Shown here piece after piece: positions 53,590 through 63,843 of a DNA stretch of 64,000 nt (within the stretch, counting starts at the first letter, position 1; each line of letters starts with the position of its first letter). The notes below the pieces were generated by a model. It was not told where the DNA came from. It did no database searches and saw only the letters and a list, made by a program, of their open reading frames with translations. The stretch spans positions 434,001 through 498,000 of the forward strand of contig NZ_CP154879.1 in NCBI RefSeq assembly GCF_039614765.1, written 5' to 3'. Source of the stretch: Castellaniella sp. MT123 (lineage in GTDB: Bacteria > Pseudomonadota > Gammaproteobacteria > Burkholderiales > Burkholderiaceae_B). Both the position numbers and the translations under genes were made by a program.

Positions 53590-54300
53590 TTATCGGTGAT
53601 GGCCCAGATAGGCCAGCGTGCGGCGTTCATACAGGCGAAACAGCCCGATCAGTGCAAATGACAGGCACAGGTAGAGCAGGGCGGCGATGCCGTATGAAGC
53701 AAAGGTCTGGTAGGTGGCCGAATTCGCGTCGCGGGCGATCTTGAGGATGTCGGGGACCGTGGCGGTGAAGGCCAGCGAGGTTGCGTGCAGCATCAGGATG
53801 ACCTCGTTGCTGTAGGCGGGCAGGGCGCGCCGCAAGGCCGAGGGCAGGATGATGCGCCGGTACAGGGCGAATCGCGTCATGCCGAAGGCGCGCGCGGCCT
53901 CGATTTCCCCGGCGTTGGTGGCGCGGATGGCGCCGGCGAAGATTTCGGTCGTGTAGGCGACGGTATTGAGAGTCAATGCCAGCACCAGGCAGTTGAAGCC
54001 GCTCTGGAAAAACGTTGCCAGACTGGGGGTGTTCTTGACGAAATCCAGGCTGTAGATGCCGGCGTAAATGAACAGGATCTGCACGTACAGCGGGGTGCCG
54101 CGAAAGACGTAACTGAACGCCCACAGCGGGACGGACAGCCAGCGGCGCGACGACACGCGGGCAACCGCCAGTCCGATCGAGGCGAAAAAACCGATCGACA
54201 CGGACAGCACCAGCAGCCAGAGCGTGATGGCCATGCCCGACAGGCTGCCATTGCTGGAATACAGATAGGCGCGCCAGAACTGGTCCAGGACGTCCATCAT
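53590..54300 (-). CDS. Polar amino-acid ABC transporter permease (HisM-like)
   Basis: The 236-residue inner-membrane protein has five hydrophobic segments and the EAA loop [20 protein letters not shown], which contacts the ATPase. It starts with a four-base overlap with the HisQ-like gene and ends four bases before the ATPase start. Confidence 0.93.
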   Translation of the reverse strand: MMDVLDQFWRAYLYSSNGSLSGMAITLWLLVLSVSIGFFASIGLAVARVSSRRWLSVPLWAFSYVFRGTPLYVQILFIYAGIYSLDFVKNTPSLATFFQSGFNCLVLALTLNTVAYTTEIFAGAIRATNAGEIEAARAFGMTRFALYRRIILPSALRRALPAYSNEVILMLHATSLAFTATVPDILKIARDANSATYQTFASYGIAALLYLCLSFALIGLFRLYERRTLAYLGHHR

Positions 54301-55010
54301 AGGGACACCTCGCGCACGCCGACGCTATAGCGTTTGTCGAGCCAGTACAGGATGCCGTTCGACAGGGTGGTCAGGGCCAGATAAATCAGGCCGGTGATGG
54401 TGATGAACAGGAACACGCGGAACGTCACGTTGCCGGCGTCCTGGGCGACCTTCACCAGATCCGTCAGGCCGATCAACGAGACCAGCGCGGTGGATTTCAG
54501 CAGCACCTGCCAGTTGTTGCCGATGCCCGGCAGGGCGTGGCGCATCATCTGCGGAAATAGGACGCGGCGGAATGTCTGGAATTCGCGCATGCCGTAGGCG
54601 GTGGCGGCTTCCATCTGCCCATGAGGGACGGCCATAAAGGCGCCGCGGAATGTTTCCGCGAAGTAGGCGCCGTAGATGAACCCCAGGGTCAGCACGCCGG
54701 CGGCGAAGGGGTCGATGTCGATGGGGTCGATGCCCAGCAGGTCGGTGAAATCGTTCAGGTAAATCTGCAGGCTGAAGAAGATCAGCAGCATCAGCACCAG
54801 GTCCGGGACGCCCCGGATCAGGGTCGTGTAGGCCGTCGCCAGCAGACGGGCGCCCCAGGATGTGGACAGTTTGGCCCAGGCGCCCAGCAGCCCCAGTCCC
54901 ACGGCGACCGCCAGGGACAGGAGGGCAAGCTGGATGGTGACCCAGGTCCCCTGCAGCAGCAGGGGACCGTAGCCGTTCAGGAACATGATGATCGTGTCAG
55001 GCCGCGCCAC
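54297..55010 (-). CDS. Polar amino-acid ABC transporter permease (HisQ-like)
   Basis: The 237-residue permease has the EAA loop QMEAATAYGMREFQTFRRVL and pairs with the HisM-like gene. The start is drawn at GTG 55010, but ATG 54986 (MFLNGYGPLLLQG) gives a more usual N-terminus. It follows the binding protein by 15 bases. Confidence 0.92.
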   Translation of the reverse strand: MARPDTIIMFLNGYGPLLLQGTWVTIQLALLSLAVAVGLGLLGAWAKLSTSWGARLLATAYTTLIRGVPDLVLMLLIFFSLQIYLNDFTDLLGIDPIDIDPFAAGVLTLGFIYGAYFAETFRGAFMAVPHGQMEAATAYGMREFQTFRRVLFPQMMRHALPGIGNNWQVLLKSTALVSLIGLTDLVKVAQDAGNVTFRVFLFITITGLIYLALTTLSNGILYWLDKRYSVGVREVSL

Positions 55011-55025
55011 AGGGCGCGGATAGGG

Positions 55026-55817
55026 TCATTGGGCGGGAAACTGGATCAGGTCCTTGGCGAAATATTTTTTCGCGAAGCCCTGGATGGTGCCGTCGGCCAG
55101 CATGGCCTTCAGGGTCTTGTCGACTTCGGTTCCCAGTTTCGTGTTGCCTTTGCGCATGCCCATGGCGATGGGTTCGTTCAGGATGGGATCCTTCAGCGTC
55201 ATGGAGGCCAGCTCGTAGCCGGCGCCTTCGGGTTTGCTGAGGAAACCGTCGACCGCGCTCTGGGCTTCCTGGAATGTGGCGTCCAGGCGGCCGGCCTTCA
55301 TGTCGACGTAAGCATTGGTGTAGCTGGGATAGGCGATGACCTGGACCTCTTTGGGTGCCCAGTGCTTGCGTGCATAGGTTTCCATCGTGGTGCCCTGTTG
55401 CACGCCGACCCGTTTGCCCTTCAGGGATTCGGCGGTCGGTTCCAGGCCGCTACCCTTTTTCACCAGCAGCTTGACCGGCACGATGTACATCGGCGTGGAA
55501 AAGTCGATGACTTTCTTACGGGCCTCGGTGGCCGTCATGGTGGAATTGGCGAGATCGAATTTGCGGGCCTGCAGGCCCGGGATCAGGCTGTCGAAGGACT
55601 GGTCGATCCAGACGCATGTGCGTTGCAGGCGCTTGCACAGCTCGTTGCCGATGTCGATGTCAAAGCCTTCCAGCTGGCCGCTGGGATTGCGGTATTCGAA
55701 CGGAGGGTAGCCTGCCTCGGTGGCGATTTTCAGTTCCGGGGCGTCGGCGGCCGAGCCGATGGCGGGAATGAAACCGGCTGCGATCAGCAGGGCGGCGCCC
55801 AGCAAGGTGGTTTTCAT
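55026..55817 (-). CDS. Periplasmic basic amino-acid binding protein (ArgT/HisJ-like)
   Basis: From ATG 55817 the 263-residue protein has a signal peptide (MKTTLLGAALLIAAGFIPAI, cleavage near GSAAD), then LKIATEAGYPPFEYRNPSGQ, FDIDIGNELC and LIPGLQARKFDLANSTMTAT, which are the ligand-binding segments of lysine/arginine/ornithine/histidine binding proteins. GGAGATTCCCTCG precedes the ATG. It delivers ligand to the downstream permeases; the exact amino acid cannot be told. Confidence 0.93.
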   Translation of the reverse strand: MKTTLLGAALLIAAGFIPAIGSAADAPELKIATEAGYPPFEYRNPSGQLEGFDIDIGNELCKRLQRTCVWIDQSFDSLIPGLQARKFDLANSTMTATEARKKVIDFSTPMYIVPVKLLVKKGSGLEPTAESLKGKRVGVQQGTTMETYARKHWAPKEVQVIAYPSYTNAYVDMKAGRLDATFQEAQSAVDGFLSKPEGAGYELASMTLKDPILNEPIAMGMRKGNTKLGTEVDKTLKAMLADGTIQGFAKKYFAKDLIQFPAQ

Positions 55818-55951
55818 CGAGGGAATCTCCTGTGGAGCCGGAAACGGGGTCCTCCGCCCGGCGGTAACAAGGCGTGATGTTAACTCAGGTGGGCACCGGG
55901 GCGCATCGAGCATTACCCGAAGGAGTGCCGGGGGCTTGGTCCTGCTGTCCC

Positions 55952-56623
55952 TTATTCCGGAAGCACGGGTTCGCGGTCGGGTTCGATCTGGACGGCTTCC
56001 TGGATGTGGCGGATGACCTCGTCCAGATCGTCGGTGATCACCAGCAAGTCCGCGTCGTAAGGCCCGATCATGCCGTTGGGGGCCAGTTGGTCGCGGATCC
56101 AGTCGATCAGCCCCGACCAGAAAGCGGTGCCCACCAGGATGATGGGGGCCGGCGGCTGCTTCATCGTCTGGATCAGTGTGACGGCCTCGAAGAGTTCGTC
56201 CAGGGTGCCGAAGCCGCCCGGCAGCACCACGTAGGCCAGGCTGTGCATGAAGAAGGACGCCTTGCGTGAATTGAAGTATTCGAAATGCAGGCTGTCGGTC
56301 TGGTAGGGGTTGTTGGTGGTTTCGCGCGGCAGGCGGATGTTCAGCCCGACACTGCGGCCGCCGGCGCTGAAGGCGCCGCGGTTGGCGGCTTCCATCAGGC
56401 CCGGGCCACCGCCGGCGATGACGGGAACGCCCAGTTGGGCGATCCGTGCCCCCAGTTCCAGGCCCAGATCATAGAAAGGGTGGCCGGGAGGGATGCGTGC
56501 GCTGCCGAAAATACTGACGCCCATGCCGATTTTCTGAAAAGCGGCGGCCGCGGCGCGCATCTCTGCAATAATCGTGGGAATTTGTTGTTCTGCCGAAACT
56601 CGTTTCGTCTTGTTGTTCGTCAT
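55952..56623 (-). CDS. LOG-family protein (nucleotide 5'-monophosphate phosphoribohydrolase type)
   Basis: The 223-residue protein has GGGPGLMEAANRGAFSAGGR and PGGFGTLDELFEAVTLIQT, the two motifs of the LOG (Lonely guy) family, which splits N-glycosidic bonds of nucleoside monophosphates. Its ATG (56623-56621) overlaps the polA ATG on the opposite strand (56622-56624) within CATG. A start at 56560 (MRAAAAAFQK) would avoid the overlap and is possible. Confidence 0.88.
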   Translation of the reverse strand: MTNNKTKRVSAEQQIPTIIAEMRAAAAAFQKIGMGVSIFGSARIPPGHPFYDLGLELGARIAQLGVPVIAGGGPGLMEAANRGAFSAGGRSVGLNIRLPRETTNNPYQTDSLHFEYFNSRKASFFMHSLAYVVLPGGFGTLDELFEAVTLIQTMKQPPAPIILVGTAFWSGLIDWIRDQLAPNGMIGPYDADLLVITDDLDEVIRHIQEAVQIEPDREPVLPE

Positions 56624-59342
56624 GAAAAAAACCTTGTTGCTCGTGGATGGGTCCAGCTACCTGTACCGCGCCTATCATGCGATGCCCGATCTGCGCAATG
56701 CGCGGGGAGAGCCCACCAGTGCCTTGTATGGCGTCATCTCCATGTTACGGAGGCTGATGCACGATTACAAGGACGCGGCGCAGTATGGCGCCTGCGTGTT
56801 CGATGCGCCGGGGGGGTCGTTCCGCGAAGCGATCTATCCGCGGTACAAAGCCAATCGCCCCTCGATGCCGGATGATCTGCGGGCGCAGATCGCGCCGATC
56901 CACGAGGCGGCCGCCGCCCTGGGCTGGACTGTCATCTCGACGCCGGGCGTCGAGGCGGACGATATCATCGGCACCCTGGCGCGCCAGGCTACCGAAGAGG
57001 GCTTTTATACCATCATTTCGACGGGCGACAAGGATCTGGCGCAGTTGGTGAACGATCAGGTCGAACTGATCAACACCATGTCCGGAGAGCGTCAGGACCG
57101 CGAGGGTGTGATTCGCAAATTCGGCGTGCCCCCCGATCGCATCATCGATTACCTGATGCTCACGGGCGACACCGTGGACAACATTCCGGGCGTGGACAAG
57201 GTCGGCCCCAAGACGGCCGCCAAATGGCTGAACGAATTTGGCGACATCGGCACGCTGGTGGCGCGGGCCGACGAGATCAAGGGGGTGGCGGGGGCCAATC
57301 TGCGCGCCGCGATCCCGAACTTTCCCATGACCCGCGAGCTGCTGACCATCAAACTGGATTGCACGTTGCCGCCGGAACATGAAGTCCCTGGGCTGGCATT
57401 CCGCGCGCCCGATCAGGAGACGCTGCTTCGACTGTACGAGACCTATGGCTTTCGGACCTGGCTGCGGGAAGCCACCGGGGACCCCGAACGGATTCCGCTG
57501 CAGGATGGACGGGTCGAGCCGGTGGCGCAGGAACGGCCGCAGGCCCTGCAGTACGAAACCATCCTGGACCGGGACCATTTTGCCCGCTGGATGGCGAAGA
57601 TCCAGGCGGCGTCGCTGGTCGCGCTGGATACGGAAACCACCAGCCTCGATCCCATGGCCGCCCGGCTGGTGGGCCTGTCCCTGGCGATCGAGCCCGGGCA
57701 TGCCGCGTATATCCCGGTTGGGCATCGCGCGCCTGGAACGCCCGAACAGCTCGATCGGGCCTGGGTGCTGGACCAGTTACGCCCCTGGGTCGAGAATCCG
57801 GACGCGCCCAAGCTGTTGCACCATGCCAAATACGATGCCCATGTGCTGGCCAACGACGGGCTGACGCTGCGGGGCGTGCGGCATGACACCATGCTGCAGG
57901 CCTACGTGCTGCAGTCCCACCGTCGTGTGAACCTGCAGGATCTGTGCATCCAGTGGCTGGGCCTGACCGGCACCACATACGAGGATCTATGCGGCAAGGG
58001 AGCCCGTCAGATCGGCTTCGAAGAGGTGGATCTGGAACGCGCAGCCCATTACGCAGCCGAGGACGCGGATTTCACGCTGCGGCTGCATCAGGTCCTGCTG
58101 CCGAAGGTGCAGGCCGAAGCGGGTCTGCGGCGGATCTATGAACTGGAAGTGCGCACGTCCGATGTGCTGACGCGCGTCGAGCGCAATGGCGTCGCCATCG
58201 ACGCGCAGGTGCTGGCGCGGCAGAGCCACGAACTGGGCCAGCAGATGATCGACCTGGAGGCCCAGGCGCATGCCCTGGCCGGCCAGCCGTTCAACCTGAA
58301 TTCACCCAAGCAGTTGGGCGAGATCCTGTTCGAGCGGATGCAGCTGCCGGTATTGCGCAAGACCGCAGGCGGTGCGCCTTCTACAGACGAGGAGGTCCTG
58401 ACCCGGCTGGCGGCCGACTATCCGCTGCCGCGTCTGTTGCTGGATTACCGGGGAATCGCGAAGCTGAAATCCACCTATACCGACAAGCTGCCGCGCATGA
58501 TCAATGCCCGCACCGGGCGGGTGCATACGCGGTATGCGCAGGCGGCGGTGGTCACCGGGCGCCTGGCGTCCTCGGATCCGAACCTGCAAAACATCCCTGT
58601 ACGCACCGCCGAGGGCCGGCGCGTCCGGACCGCTTTCGTCTCCAGCCTGGGCAGCATCGTTTCGGCGGATTATTCCCAGATCGAATTGCGCGTGATGGCG
58701 CACGTGTCGGGCGATGCCAACTTGCGCCGCGCGTTCGCCGAGGGCCAGGACATCCACCGCGCCACTGCGGCCGAGGTCTTCGGCCTGGCACTGGATCAGG
58801 TCGATGCGGAACATCGACGCGCGGCCAAGGCGATCAATTTCGGCCTTATCTACGGGATGGGGGAATTCGGCCTGGCCTCGAACCTGGGCATCACCCGCGC
58901 GGCGGCGAAATCCTACATCGACCGCTATTTCATGCGCTATCCCGGGGTAGCCGACTACATGGACCGCATTCGCCGGCAGGCGCGCGAGCAGGGCTATGTG
59001 GAAACGGTTTTCGGGCGGCGCCTGTATTTCCCGGAACTGGCTGGCGCGAAGGGGCCTCGTGCGGCTGCGGCCGAGCGCGCCGCCATCAATGCGCCGATGC
59101 AGGGCACGGCGGCGGATCTGATCAAGATGGCCATGGTGTCGGTGCAGGACTGGTTATCGGCCGAAGGCCTGCGCAGCCTCATGGTGATGCAGGTGCACGA
59201 CGAATTGGTGTTCGATGCGGTGCCCGACGAGGTCGAGCGTCTGCGCGAACGGGTGCCGCAGCTGATGGCCGGGGTGGCGGAGCTGGCGGTCCCGCTGGTG
59301 GCCGAGGTCGGCGTGGGCCGCAATTGGGGCGAGGCGCACTGA
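56622..59342 (+). CDS. polA: DNA polymerase I
   Basis: From ATG 56622 the protein has 906 residues. The 5' nuclease domain starts LLVDGSSYLYRAYHAMPDLR and has GVEADDIIGTLA. The 3'-5' exonuclease keeps its acidic motif LDTETTSLDPM (about 343-353). The polymerase domain has SADYSQIELRVMAHVSGD (motif A), KAINFGLIYGMGEFGL (motif B) and VMQVHDELVFD (motif C). All three activities should be present. It fills gaps in repair and Okazaki processing. Confidence 0.97.
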   Translation: MKKTLLLVDGSSYLYRAYHAMPDLRNARGEPTSALYGVISMLRRLMHDYKDAAQYGACVFDAPGGSFREAIYPRYKANRPSMPDDLRAQIAPIHEAAAALGWTVISTPGVEADDIIGTLARQATEEGFYTIISTGDKDLAQLVNDQVELINTMSGERQDREGVIRKFGVPPDRIIDYLMLTGDTVDNIPGVDKVGPKTAAKWLNEFGDIGTLVARADEIKGVAGANLRAAIPNFPMTRELLTIKLDCTLPPEHEVPGLAFRAPDQETLLRLYETYGFRTWLREATGDPERIPLQDGRVEPVAQERPQALQYETILDRDHFARWMAKIQAASLVALDTETTSLDPMAARLVGLSLAIEPGHAAYIPVGHRAPGTPEQLDRAWVLDQLRPWVENPDAPKLLHHAKYDAHVLANDGLTLRGVRHDTMLQAYVLQSHRRVNLQDLCIQWLGLTGTTYEDLCGKGARQIGFEEVDLERAAHYAAEDADFTLRLHQVLLPKVQAEAGLRRIYELEVRTSDVLTRVERNGVAIDAQVLARQSHELGQQMIDLEAQAHALAGQPFNLNSPKQLGEILFERMQLPVLRKTAGGAPSTDEEVLTRLAADYPLPRLLLDYRGIAKLKSTYTDKLPRMINARTGRVHTRYAQAAVVTGRLASSDPNLQNIPVRTAEGRRVRTAFVSSLGSIVSADYSQIELRVMAHVSGDANLRRAFAEGQDIHRATAAEVFGLALDQVDAEHRRAAKAINFGLIYGMGEFGLASNLGITRAAAKSYIDRYFMRYPGVADYMDRIRRQAREQGYVETVFGRRLYFPELAGAKGPRAAAAERAAINAPMQGTAADLIKMAMVSVQDWLSAEGLRSLMVMQVHDELVFDAVPDEVERLRERVPQLMAGVAELAVPLVAEVGVGRNWGEAH

Positions 59343-59347
59343 TCGTC

Positions 59348-59370
59348 CGGGCGCGATGGCCCCGCGCCCG
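59348..59370. terminator. Hairpin after polA
   Basis: CGGGCGCG (59348-59355) pairs with CGCGCCCG (59363-59370) around a 7-base loop. It lies between the convergent polA and Na/Pi symporter genes. There is no clear T-tract. Confidence 0.5.
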
Positions 59371-59404
59371 GCCCGTCCGCATCGTCGTTCGCGATCCGGT
59401 TGAT

Positions 59405-61063
59405 TCAGCGCGCCTCGCGTAGCCGGTTGGGGCGCAGTTCGCCGAAGCGCGCCAGGATCGGATAGGCGGCGGCATTGACCAGATAGGCGTTCACGCCGCC
59501 CGCGTCGCGCAGGATTTCCAGATAGAAGGCCCCCACGTCGGCCGCATCGATGCGGCCGAGCTTGAGGCGTTCCAGGTGGCGTTCGGCGGCCTTGGCCTCC
59601 AGATCGCGAAAAACGTCCTTTTCGAATGCCAGCGTGCGGGCGGCCTGGCGGTCGGCGGATACGAACAGGGCTGCTGTCTGCCGCAGATTACGCTGCAGGC
59701 GGTCCAGCGTCTCGTTGAGTTCCGCCTGCTGTTCCGCGTCCAGTGCCCAGTGTTTCTTGTTCAGGTGGCTGGCGTGGCTCAGCAGGCCAGTCCCCAAGGC
59801 ACTGGCTGCGTGGGCGACGTTCGTGGAGAAGGTCAGGATGGACTTCAGATACTGTTCGTCGTCCGGACTGAGGCTTTCCTGGTCCTGGGTCGCCAGATAG
59901 GTGGTGATGGACTGGTCCAGCTGCCCGATGGCGCCATTCAGATAGCGCGCGCGAGCGACCGCGGCGTTGTCCTCGTGCAGCAGGGCGCGCTGGGTCAGTT
60001 GCAGGGATTCACGCAGCAGGTCCGTCAGGCGCAGGGCCTCGCGCGCCGCCTGCCCCAGGGCGACGGCCGGGACCTCGTGGGCGGATTCGTCCAGGTAACG
60101 AGGGCGGGCCGGATCATCCGGATTGATGCGCTGCGGCAGAAAGCGCTGCAGCAGGTGGGCGTAGGGCTTCAGGGCCGGCATGAAGCAGGCCGCCACCACC
60201 AGGTTGAAGATCAGGTGAAAGTTGGCCACCCCGTGGGCAGGGTCGCTGCCCAGCGCATTCATGATGTCTTTTGACCAGGGCAGCAGGATCATGCCCACCA
60301 GACAACCCGCGATGCGGGTACCCAGATTGCCGATCGGCAGACGCCGGGATGCGGGGTTGTCGTCGTGGTCGCCTTCCAGCACCGGATTGATGGCGGTCCC
60401 CAGGTTGGCGCCCAGCACCAGGGCATAGGCCAACTGCGGGTCCGCCAGCCCGTGGTGCGCGAGCGACATGATCAGCACCACGACGGCGACGCTGGAATGC
60501 GAGGCCCAGGTCAGAGCCGTGCTGGCCAGCAGCGCGATCAGCGGCGTGTCGCCCAGGGCACCCAGCGCCGTGCCGAGCATGGGAGCGCTTTTCAGCGGCT
60601 CGAACATGGTGACCAGTTCGTTCAGAGACAGCAGCACCAAGCCCAGGCCAATGAAGGTGCGCCCCAGGTCGCGCGTGCGCCCCGGGGCATAGTGGCGGAA
60701 CATCCAGACCCCGGCCAGCACCAGGCCGGGCGCCAGAGCGGTGGGGTTGAAGGACAGCGCCTGGACGATCAGGGTCGTGCCGACGTTGGCGCCCAGCATG
60801 GCCGCCAGGCCGGGCACCAGCGACACCAGACCGTCGATGGCGAAGCCCGTGATCATCAGTCCGGTGGCGGTGCTGCTCTGGATGGCGGCCGTGATCACCA
60901 GTCCGGTGCCGAAGGCTTTCGGCAGCGAGCCCATGGCGCGCCCCATCCAGAGGCCCAGCGACTTGCCGAAGGCACGCTGGACGCCAGTCTGGACCATGTG
61001 GACACCCCACAACAGCAGCGCAATGAAGCCGCTAAAGGCGAGGATGACCTGAAGTTCACGCAT
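59405..61063 (-). CDS. Na/Pi cotransporter family protein with PhoU-like domain
   Basis: The 552-residue protein has two Na/Pi-cotransporter repeats, with ITAAIQSSTATGLMITGFAI and TWASHSSVAVVVLIMSLAHH (the QSST and S-S-S motifs of the family), then about 230 cytoplasmic residues of PhoU-like helices. Members such as YjbB export or import phosphate. Start at MRELQVIL. It ends 62 bases from polA, tail to tail, and is followed in transcription direction after htpX by 15 bases, so htpX and it form one operon. Confidence 0.9.
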   Translation of the reverse strand: MRELQVILAFSGFIALLLWGVHMVQTGVQRAFGKSLGLWMGRAMGSLPKAFGTGLVITAAIQSSTATGLMITGFAIDGLVSLVPGLAAMLGANVGTTLIVQALSFNPTALAPGLVLAGVWMFRHYAPGRTRDLGRTFIGLGLVLLSLNELVTMFEPLKSAPMLGTALGALGDTPLIALLASTALTWASHSSVAVVVLIMSLAHHGLADPQLAYALVLGANLGTAINPVLEGDHDDNPASRRLPIGNLGTRIAGCLVGMILLPWSKDIMNALGSDPAHGVANFHLIFNLVVAACFMPALKPYAHLLQRFLPQRINPDDPARPRYLDESAHEVPAVALGQAAREALRLTDLLRESLQLTQRALLHEDNAAVARARYLNGAIGQLDQSITTYLATQDQESLSPDDEQYLKSILTFSTNVAHAASALGTGLLSHASHLNKKHWALDAEQQAELNETLDRLQRNLRQTAALFVSADRQAARTLAFEKDVFRDLEAKAAERHLERLKLGRIDAADVGAFYLEILRDAGGVNAYLVNAAAYPILARFGELRPNRLREAR

Positions 61064-61078
61064 GGCCGGTCAGGTGGT

Positions 61079-61954
61079 TCAACCTTGTTGACGGCGCAGG
61101 GCCTCGATGCGTTGTTCGATCGGGGGATGCGAGGCAAAGAGCGCACCGATCGCGCCGCCTGTGATGCCGGCGGCCTGGAATGATTTCGGCAGCTCGCCCG
61201 CTTCGACGCCACCCAGGCGCGCCAGCGCGCGAATCATGGGTTCGCGGGCGCCCAGCAGATGGGCCGAACCGGCATCCGCCCGGAATTCCCGCTGGCGGGA
61301 AAACCAGGCCACGATGATCGAGGCGATCACGCCGAACAGGATCTCGCAGACGAAGACACTGATGTAATAGCCGATGCCGACATCGCGTTCGTTCTTCAGG
61401 ACGGCCCGGTCGATGAAATATCCGACCGCGCGTGAAAGGAAGATCACGAAGGTGTTGACGACGCCCTGGATCAAGGTCAGGGTCACCATGTCGCCGTTGG
61501 CGACGTGGGCGACTTCATGTCCCAGCACTGCCGTGACCTCTTCTTCGGTCATGGATTCCAGCAGGCCGGTCGAGACGGCGACCAGGGCCTCGTTGCGGAA
61601 TGCCCCGGTGGCAAAGGCGTTGGGTGCGCCTTCGTAGATGGCGACTTCAGGACGGCCGATGCCGGCGCGATCCGCCAGCTGGTGCACGGTTTCCACCAGC
61701 CATGCCTCCCGCCGGCCGCCTGGTGCCCTGGGGTCGATGACGTGGGCGCCGGTGCTGGTCTTGGCCATCCATTTGCTCATCAGCAGAGAGATGAAGGAGC
61801 CTCCGAAGCCGATCACGGCCGCGAAGATCAGCAGCTGCGCCGGGTTGATGCCGTTGGCCGTCAGGTAGCGGCCGACGCCCAGCAGGTTCATGGTGATGCT
61901 GAGCACCAGCATCACCGCCATATTGGTCACGAGAAACAGAAAGATTCTTTTCAT
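61079..61954 (-). CDS. htpX: Membrane zinc metalloprotease HtpX
   Basis: From ATG 61954 the protein has 291 residues: N-terminal membrane helices ([20 protein letters not shown]), the zinc site [14 protein letters not shown] (HExxH), then two more helices and the third ligand Glu in [13 protein letters not shown]. It degrades damaged membrane proteins under heat or envelope stress. The frame is open far upstream to 62266, but that part overlaps the divergent EamA gene and is not used. Confidence 0.95.
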   Translation of the reverse strand: MKRIFLFLVTNMAVMLVLSITMNLLGVGRYLTANGINPAQLLIFAAVIGFGGSFISLLMSKWMAKTSTGAHVIDPRAPGGRREAWLVETVHQLADRAGIGRPEVAIYEGAPNAFATGAFRNEALVAVSTGLLESMTEEEVTAVLGHEVAHVANGDMVTLTLIQGVVNTFVIFLSRAVGYFIDRAVLKNERDVGIGYYISVFVCEILFGVIASIIVAWFSRQREFRADAGSAHLLGAREPMIRALARLGGVEAGELPKSFQAAGITGGAIGALFASHPPIEQRIEALRRQQG

Positions 61955-62042
61955 TTGAAAGACGGCTCCGCGAGTCGGGTTTTCATGTGCCCAAAGTGTA
62001 TAGTATCGGCTTTCCGGGCGGTTCCTTGTTGTGGTGACGAAC

Positions 62043-62963
62043 ATGCAGTCTTTGTGGATGTTGCTGGCCTGCGCAATGTTCGCCACGATGGGGGCTTTCG
62101 TGAAGGTGGCGGCCGACCTGGGCGCCACTCTCCCGGAAATCGTCCTGTTTCGCGGCATTCCGTCCGTCCTGTTGCTGTTCTTCTGGGCGCGCTCCACCCG
62201 GCGGACGATCCGGCCCCCCAGCTGGCGCCTGCACGTCTGGCGCAACCTCAGTGGGATCACATCCATGTGGCTGGGGTTCTACGCGCTGTTTTATTTGCCG
62301 CTGCCCACTGCTACCAGCCTCAATTACACGGCACCTCTGTTCATTGCCGGATGGCTGTTGTTCTTTGGCGGCGCCCAGCGCGATCCGGTGCGGGTGCTGG
62401 CTGTTCTCGCCGGCTTTTTGGGGGTGCTGGGCATCCTGCGGCCCAGTATCGAGCACGATCAATGGTTCGCCGCGCTGATGGGGCTTGGGGCGGGCTGTCT
62501 GGCCGCGATCGCCATGATGCAGATTCGTCAGCTGGGCCAGATCGGTGAGCCGGAATGGCGCACCGTGCTGTTGTTTTCCACCGGGGTGTGCATCAGCGGC
62601 ATTGTGGGCATCGCGTTTCAGGGCTGGCACACGTCCAACCCCCTGGCCCTGCTGGCGCTGACCGGGCTGGGCCTGGCGGGCCTGGTGGGGCAGCTGACCA
62701 TGACACGGGCGTTCGGACTGGGGTCAACCCTGTTGACGGCGGCGCTGCAGTACATGACCATCATCTTTGCCGCCCTGATTGGCATCGTGTTTTGGGGTGA
62801 TCGACTGGCGCCGCTGGCCTGGACCGGCATCGCGCTGATCATCGGCTCCGGGCTGCTGTCGGTCTGGCGCACGCACTCCGAGTCCCGTACCCTGCGGGGT
62901 CGGGATGCGGCTGCGTCACAGTTAGGGATTTCGCAGACGACCCAGGAGACCAATCCATCATGA
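62043..62963 (+). CDS. EamA-family transporter (DMT superfamily)
   Basis: The 306-residue protein from ATG 62043 (GTG 62031 is possible) has ten hydrophobic segments in two EamA repeats; [14 protein letters not shown] and [19 protein letters not shown] are characteristic. Substrate unknown. It overlaps the sulfurtransferase start by four bases (ATGA), and both may be expressed together. It is divergent from htpX with 88 bases between starts. Confidence 0.87.
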   Translation: MQSLWMLLACAMFATMGAFVKVAADLGATLPEIVLFRGIPSVLLLFFWARSTRRTIRPPSWRLHVWRNLSGITSMWLGFYALFYLPLPTATSLNYTAPLFIAGWLLFFGGAQRDPVRVLAVLAGFLGVLGILRPSIEHDQWFAALMGLGAGCLAAIAMMQIRQLGQIGEPEWRTVLLFSTGVCISGIVGIAFQGWHTSNPLALLALTGLGLAGLVGQLTMTRAFGLGSTLLTAALQYMTIIFAALIGIVFWGDRLAPLAWTGIALIIGSGLLSVWRTHSESRTLRGRDAAASQLGISQTTQETNPS

Positions 62964-63826
62964 CCGACTTACTGATTCAAGCCGAAACCCTGCGCGATCG
63001 TCTGGCCCGGCCAGGTTGCCTGGTTTTCGACGTGCGCCATGATCTGGCGGATCATCATGCCGGCCGTCGGGCCTACGAGGCGGGCCATATTCCCGGCGCC
63101 TTGTATCTGGATCATGAAACGCAGTTGTCCGCGTTGCGTACGGGTCACAACGGTCGTCATCCTTTGCCCGATCGGGCGGATTTGGCGGCGTTGCTGCGCG
63201 CTCAGGGACTAACGGCGCGTTCGGACGTGGTCGTCTACGACGCCAGCAACAGCATGTTCGCCGCGCACCTGTGGTGGATGCTGCGCTGGCTCGGGCATGA
63301 CTCCGTGTCCGTGCTCGATGGTGGCTGGGCCGCGTGGCAGGCTCTGGGCGCAGGCATCGAAACCGGGGTGCGGACCGCCTCGGTCAGCGAGGCGCAGGCC
63401 GTGCAAAGCCTGGCGTCATCGGGCAAGCCGTCCATGCCGGTGGTCGATGCGCGGGCCGTGCTGGCCAATCTCGACGAACCCCGCTTTACCGTGCTCGACG
63501 CCCGGGCGCCGGATCGCTACAGCGGCGAGGCCGAGTCCATCGACCCCGTTGGCGGGCATATCCCTGGTGCCGTGAACCGACCCTTTGCCCTGAATGTCGA
63601 ACCTGATGGGCATTTCAAATCACCGGCCCGCCTGCGCCAGGAATTCGAGTCGTTGCTGGGTGACCGGCTGGATCATGGCATCGTGCATCAGTGCGGATCC
63701 GGCATCACTGCGTGCCATAACGTGTTTGCGATGGAACTGGCCGGCCTGCGCGGCTCGGCCCTGTATCCCGGATCCTGGAGCGAATGGTGCAGCGATTCCA
63801 GCCGGCCCGTGGCGCGCGGCAACTGA
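62960..63826 (+). CDS. Thiosulfate/3-mercaptopyruvate sulfurtransferase
   Basis: The 288-residue protein has two rhodanese domains: an inactive N-terminal one (FDVRHDLADHHAGRRAYEAG, VVVYDASNSMFAAHLWWMLR) and an active C-terminal one with the catalytic Cys in VHQCGSGITACHNVFAMELA (about 236). CGSGxTA is the loop of 3-mercaptopyruvate sulfurtransferases. It transfers sulfane sulfur to thiol or cyanide acceptors. Confidence 0.9.
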   Translation: MTDLLIQAETLRDRLARPGCLVFDVRHDLADHHAGRRAYEAGHIPGALYLDHETQLSALRTGHNGRHPLPDRADLAALLRAQGLTARSDVVVYDASNSMFAAHLWWMLRWLGHDSVSVLDGGWAAWQALGAGIETGVRTASVSEAQAVQSLASSGKPSMPVVDARAVLANLDEPRFTVLDARAPDRYSGEAESIDPVGGHIPGAVNRPFALNVEPDGHFKSPARLRQEFESLLGDRLDHGIVHQCGSGITACHNVFAMELAGLRGSALYPGSWSEWCSDSSRPVARGN

Positions 63827-63843
63827 TCCGTGCAATGCGCGGG

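Noticed and set aside
61955-62266. Long N-terminal extension of htpX
   Set aside because: It runs through the divergent EamA gene; the ATG at 61954 gives the normal HtpX membrane start.
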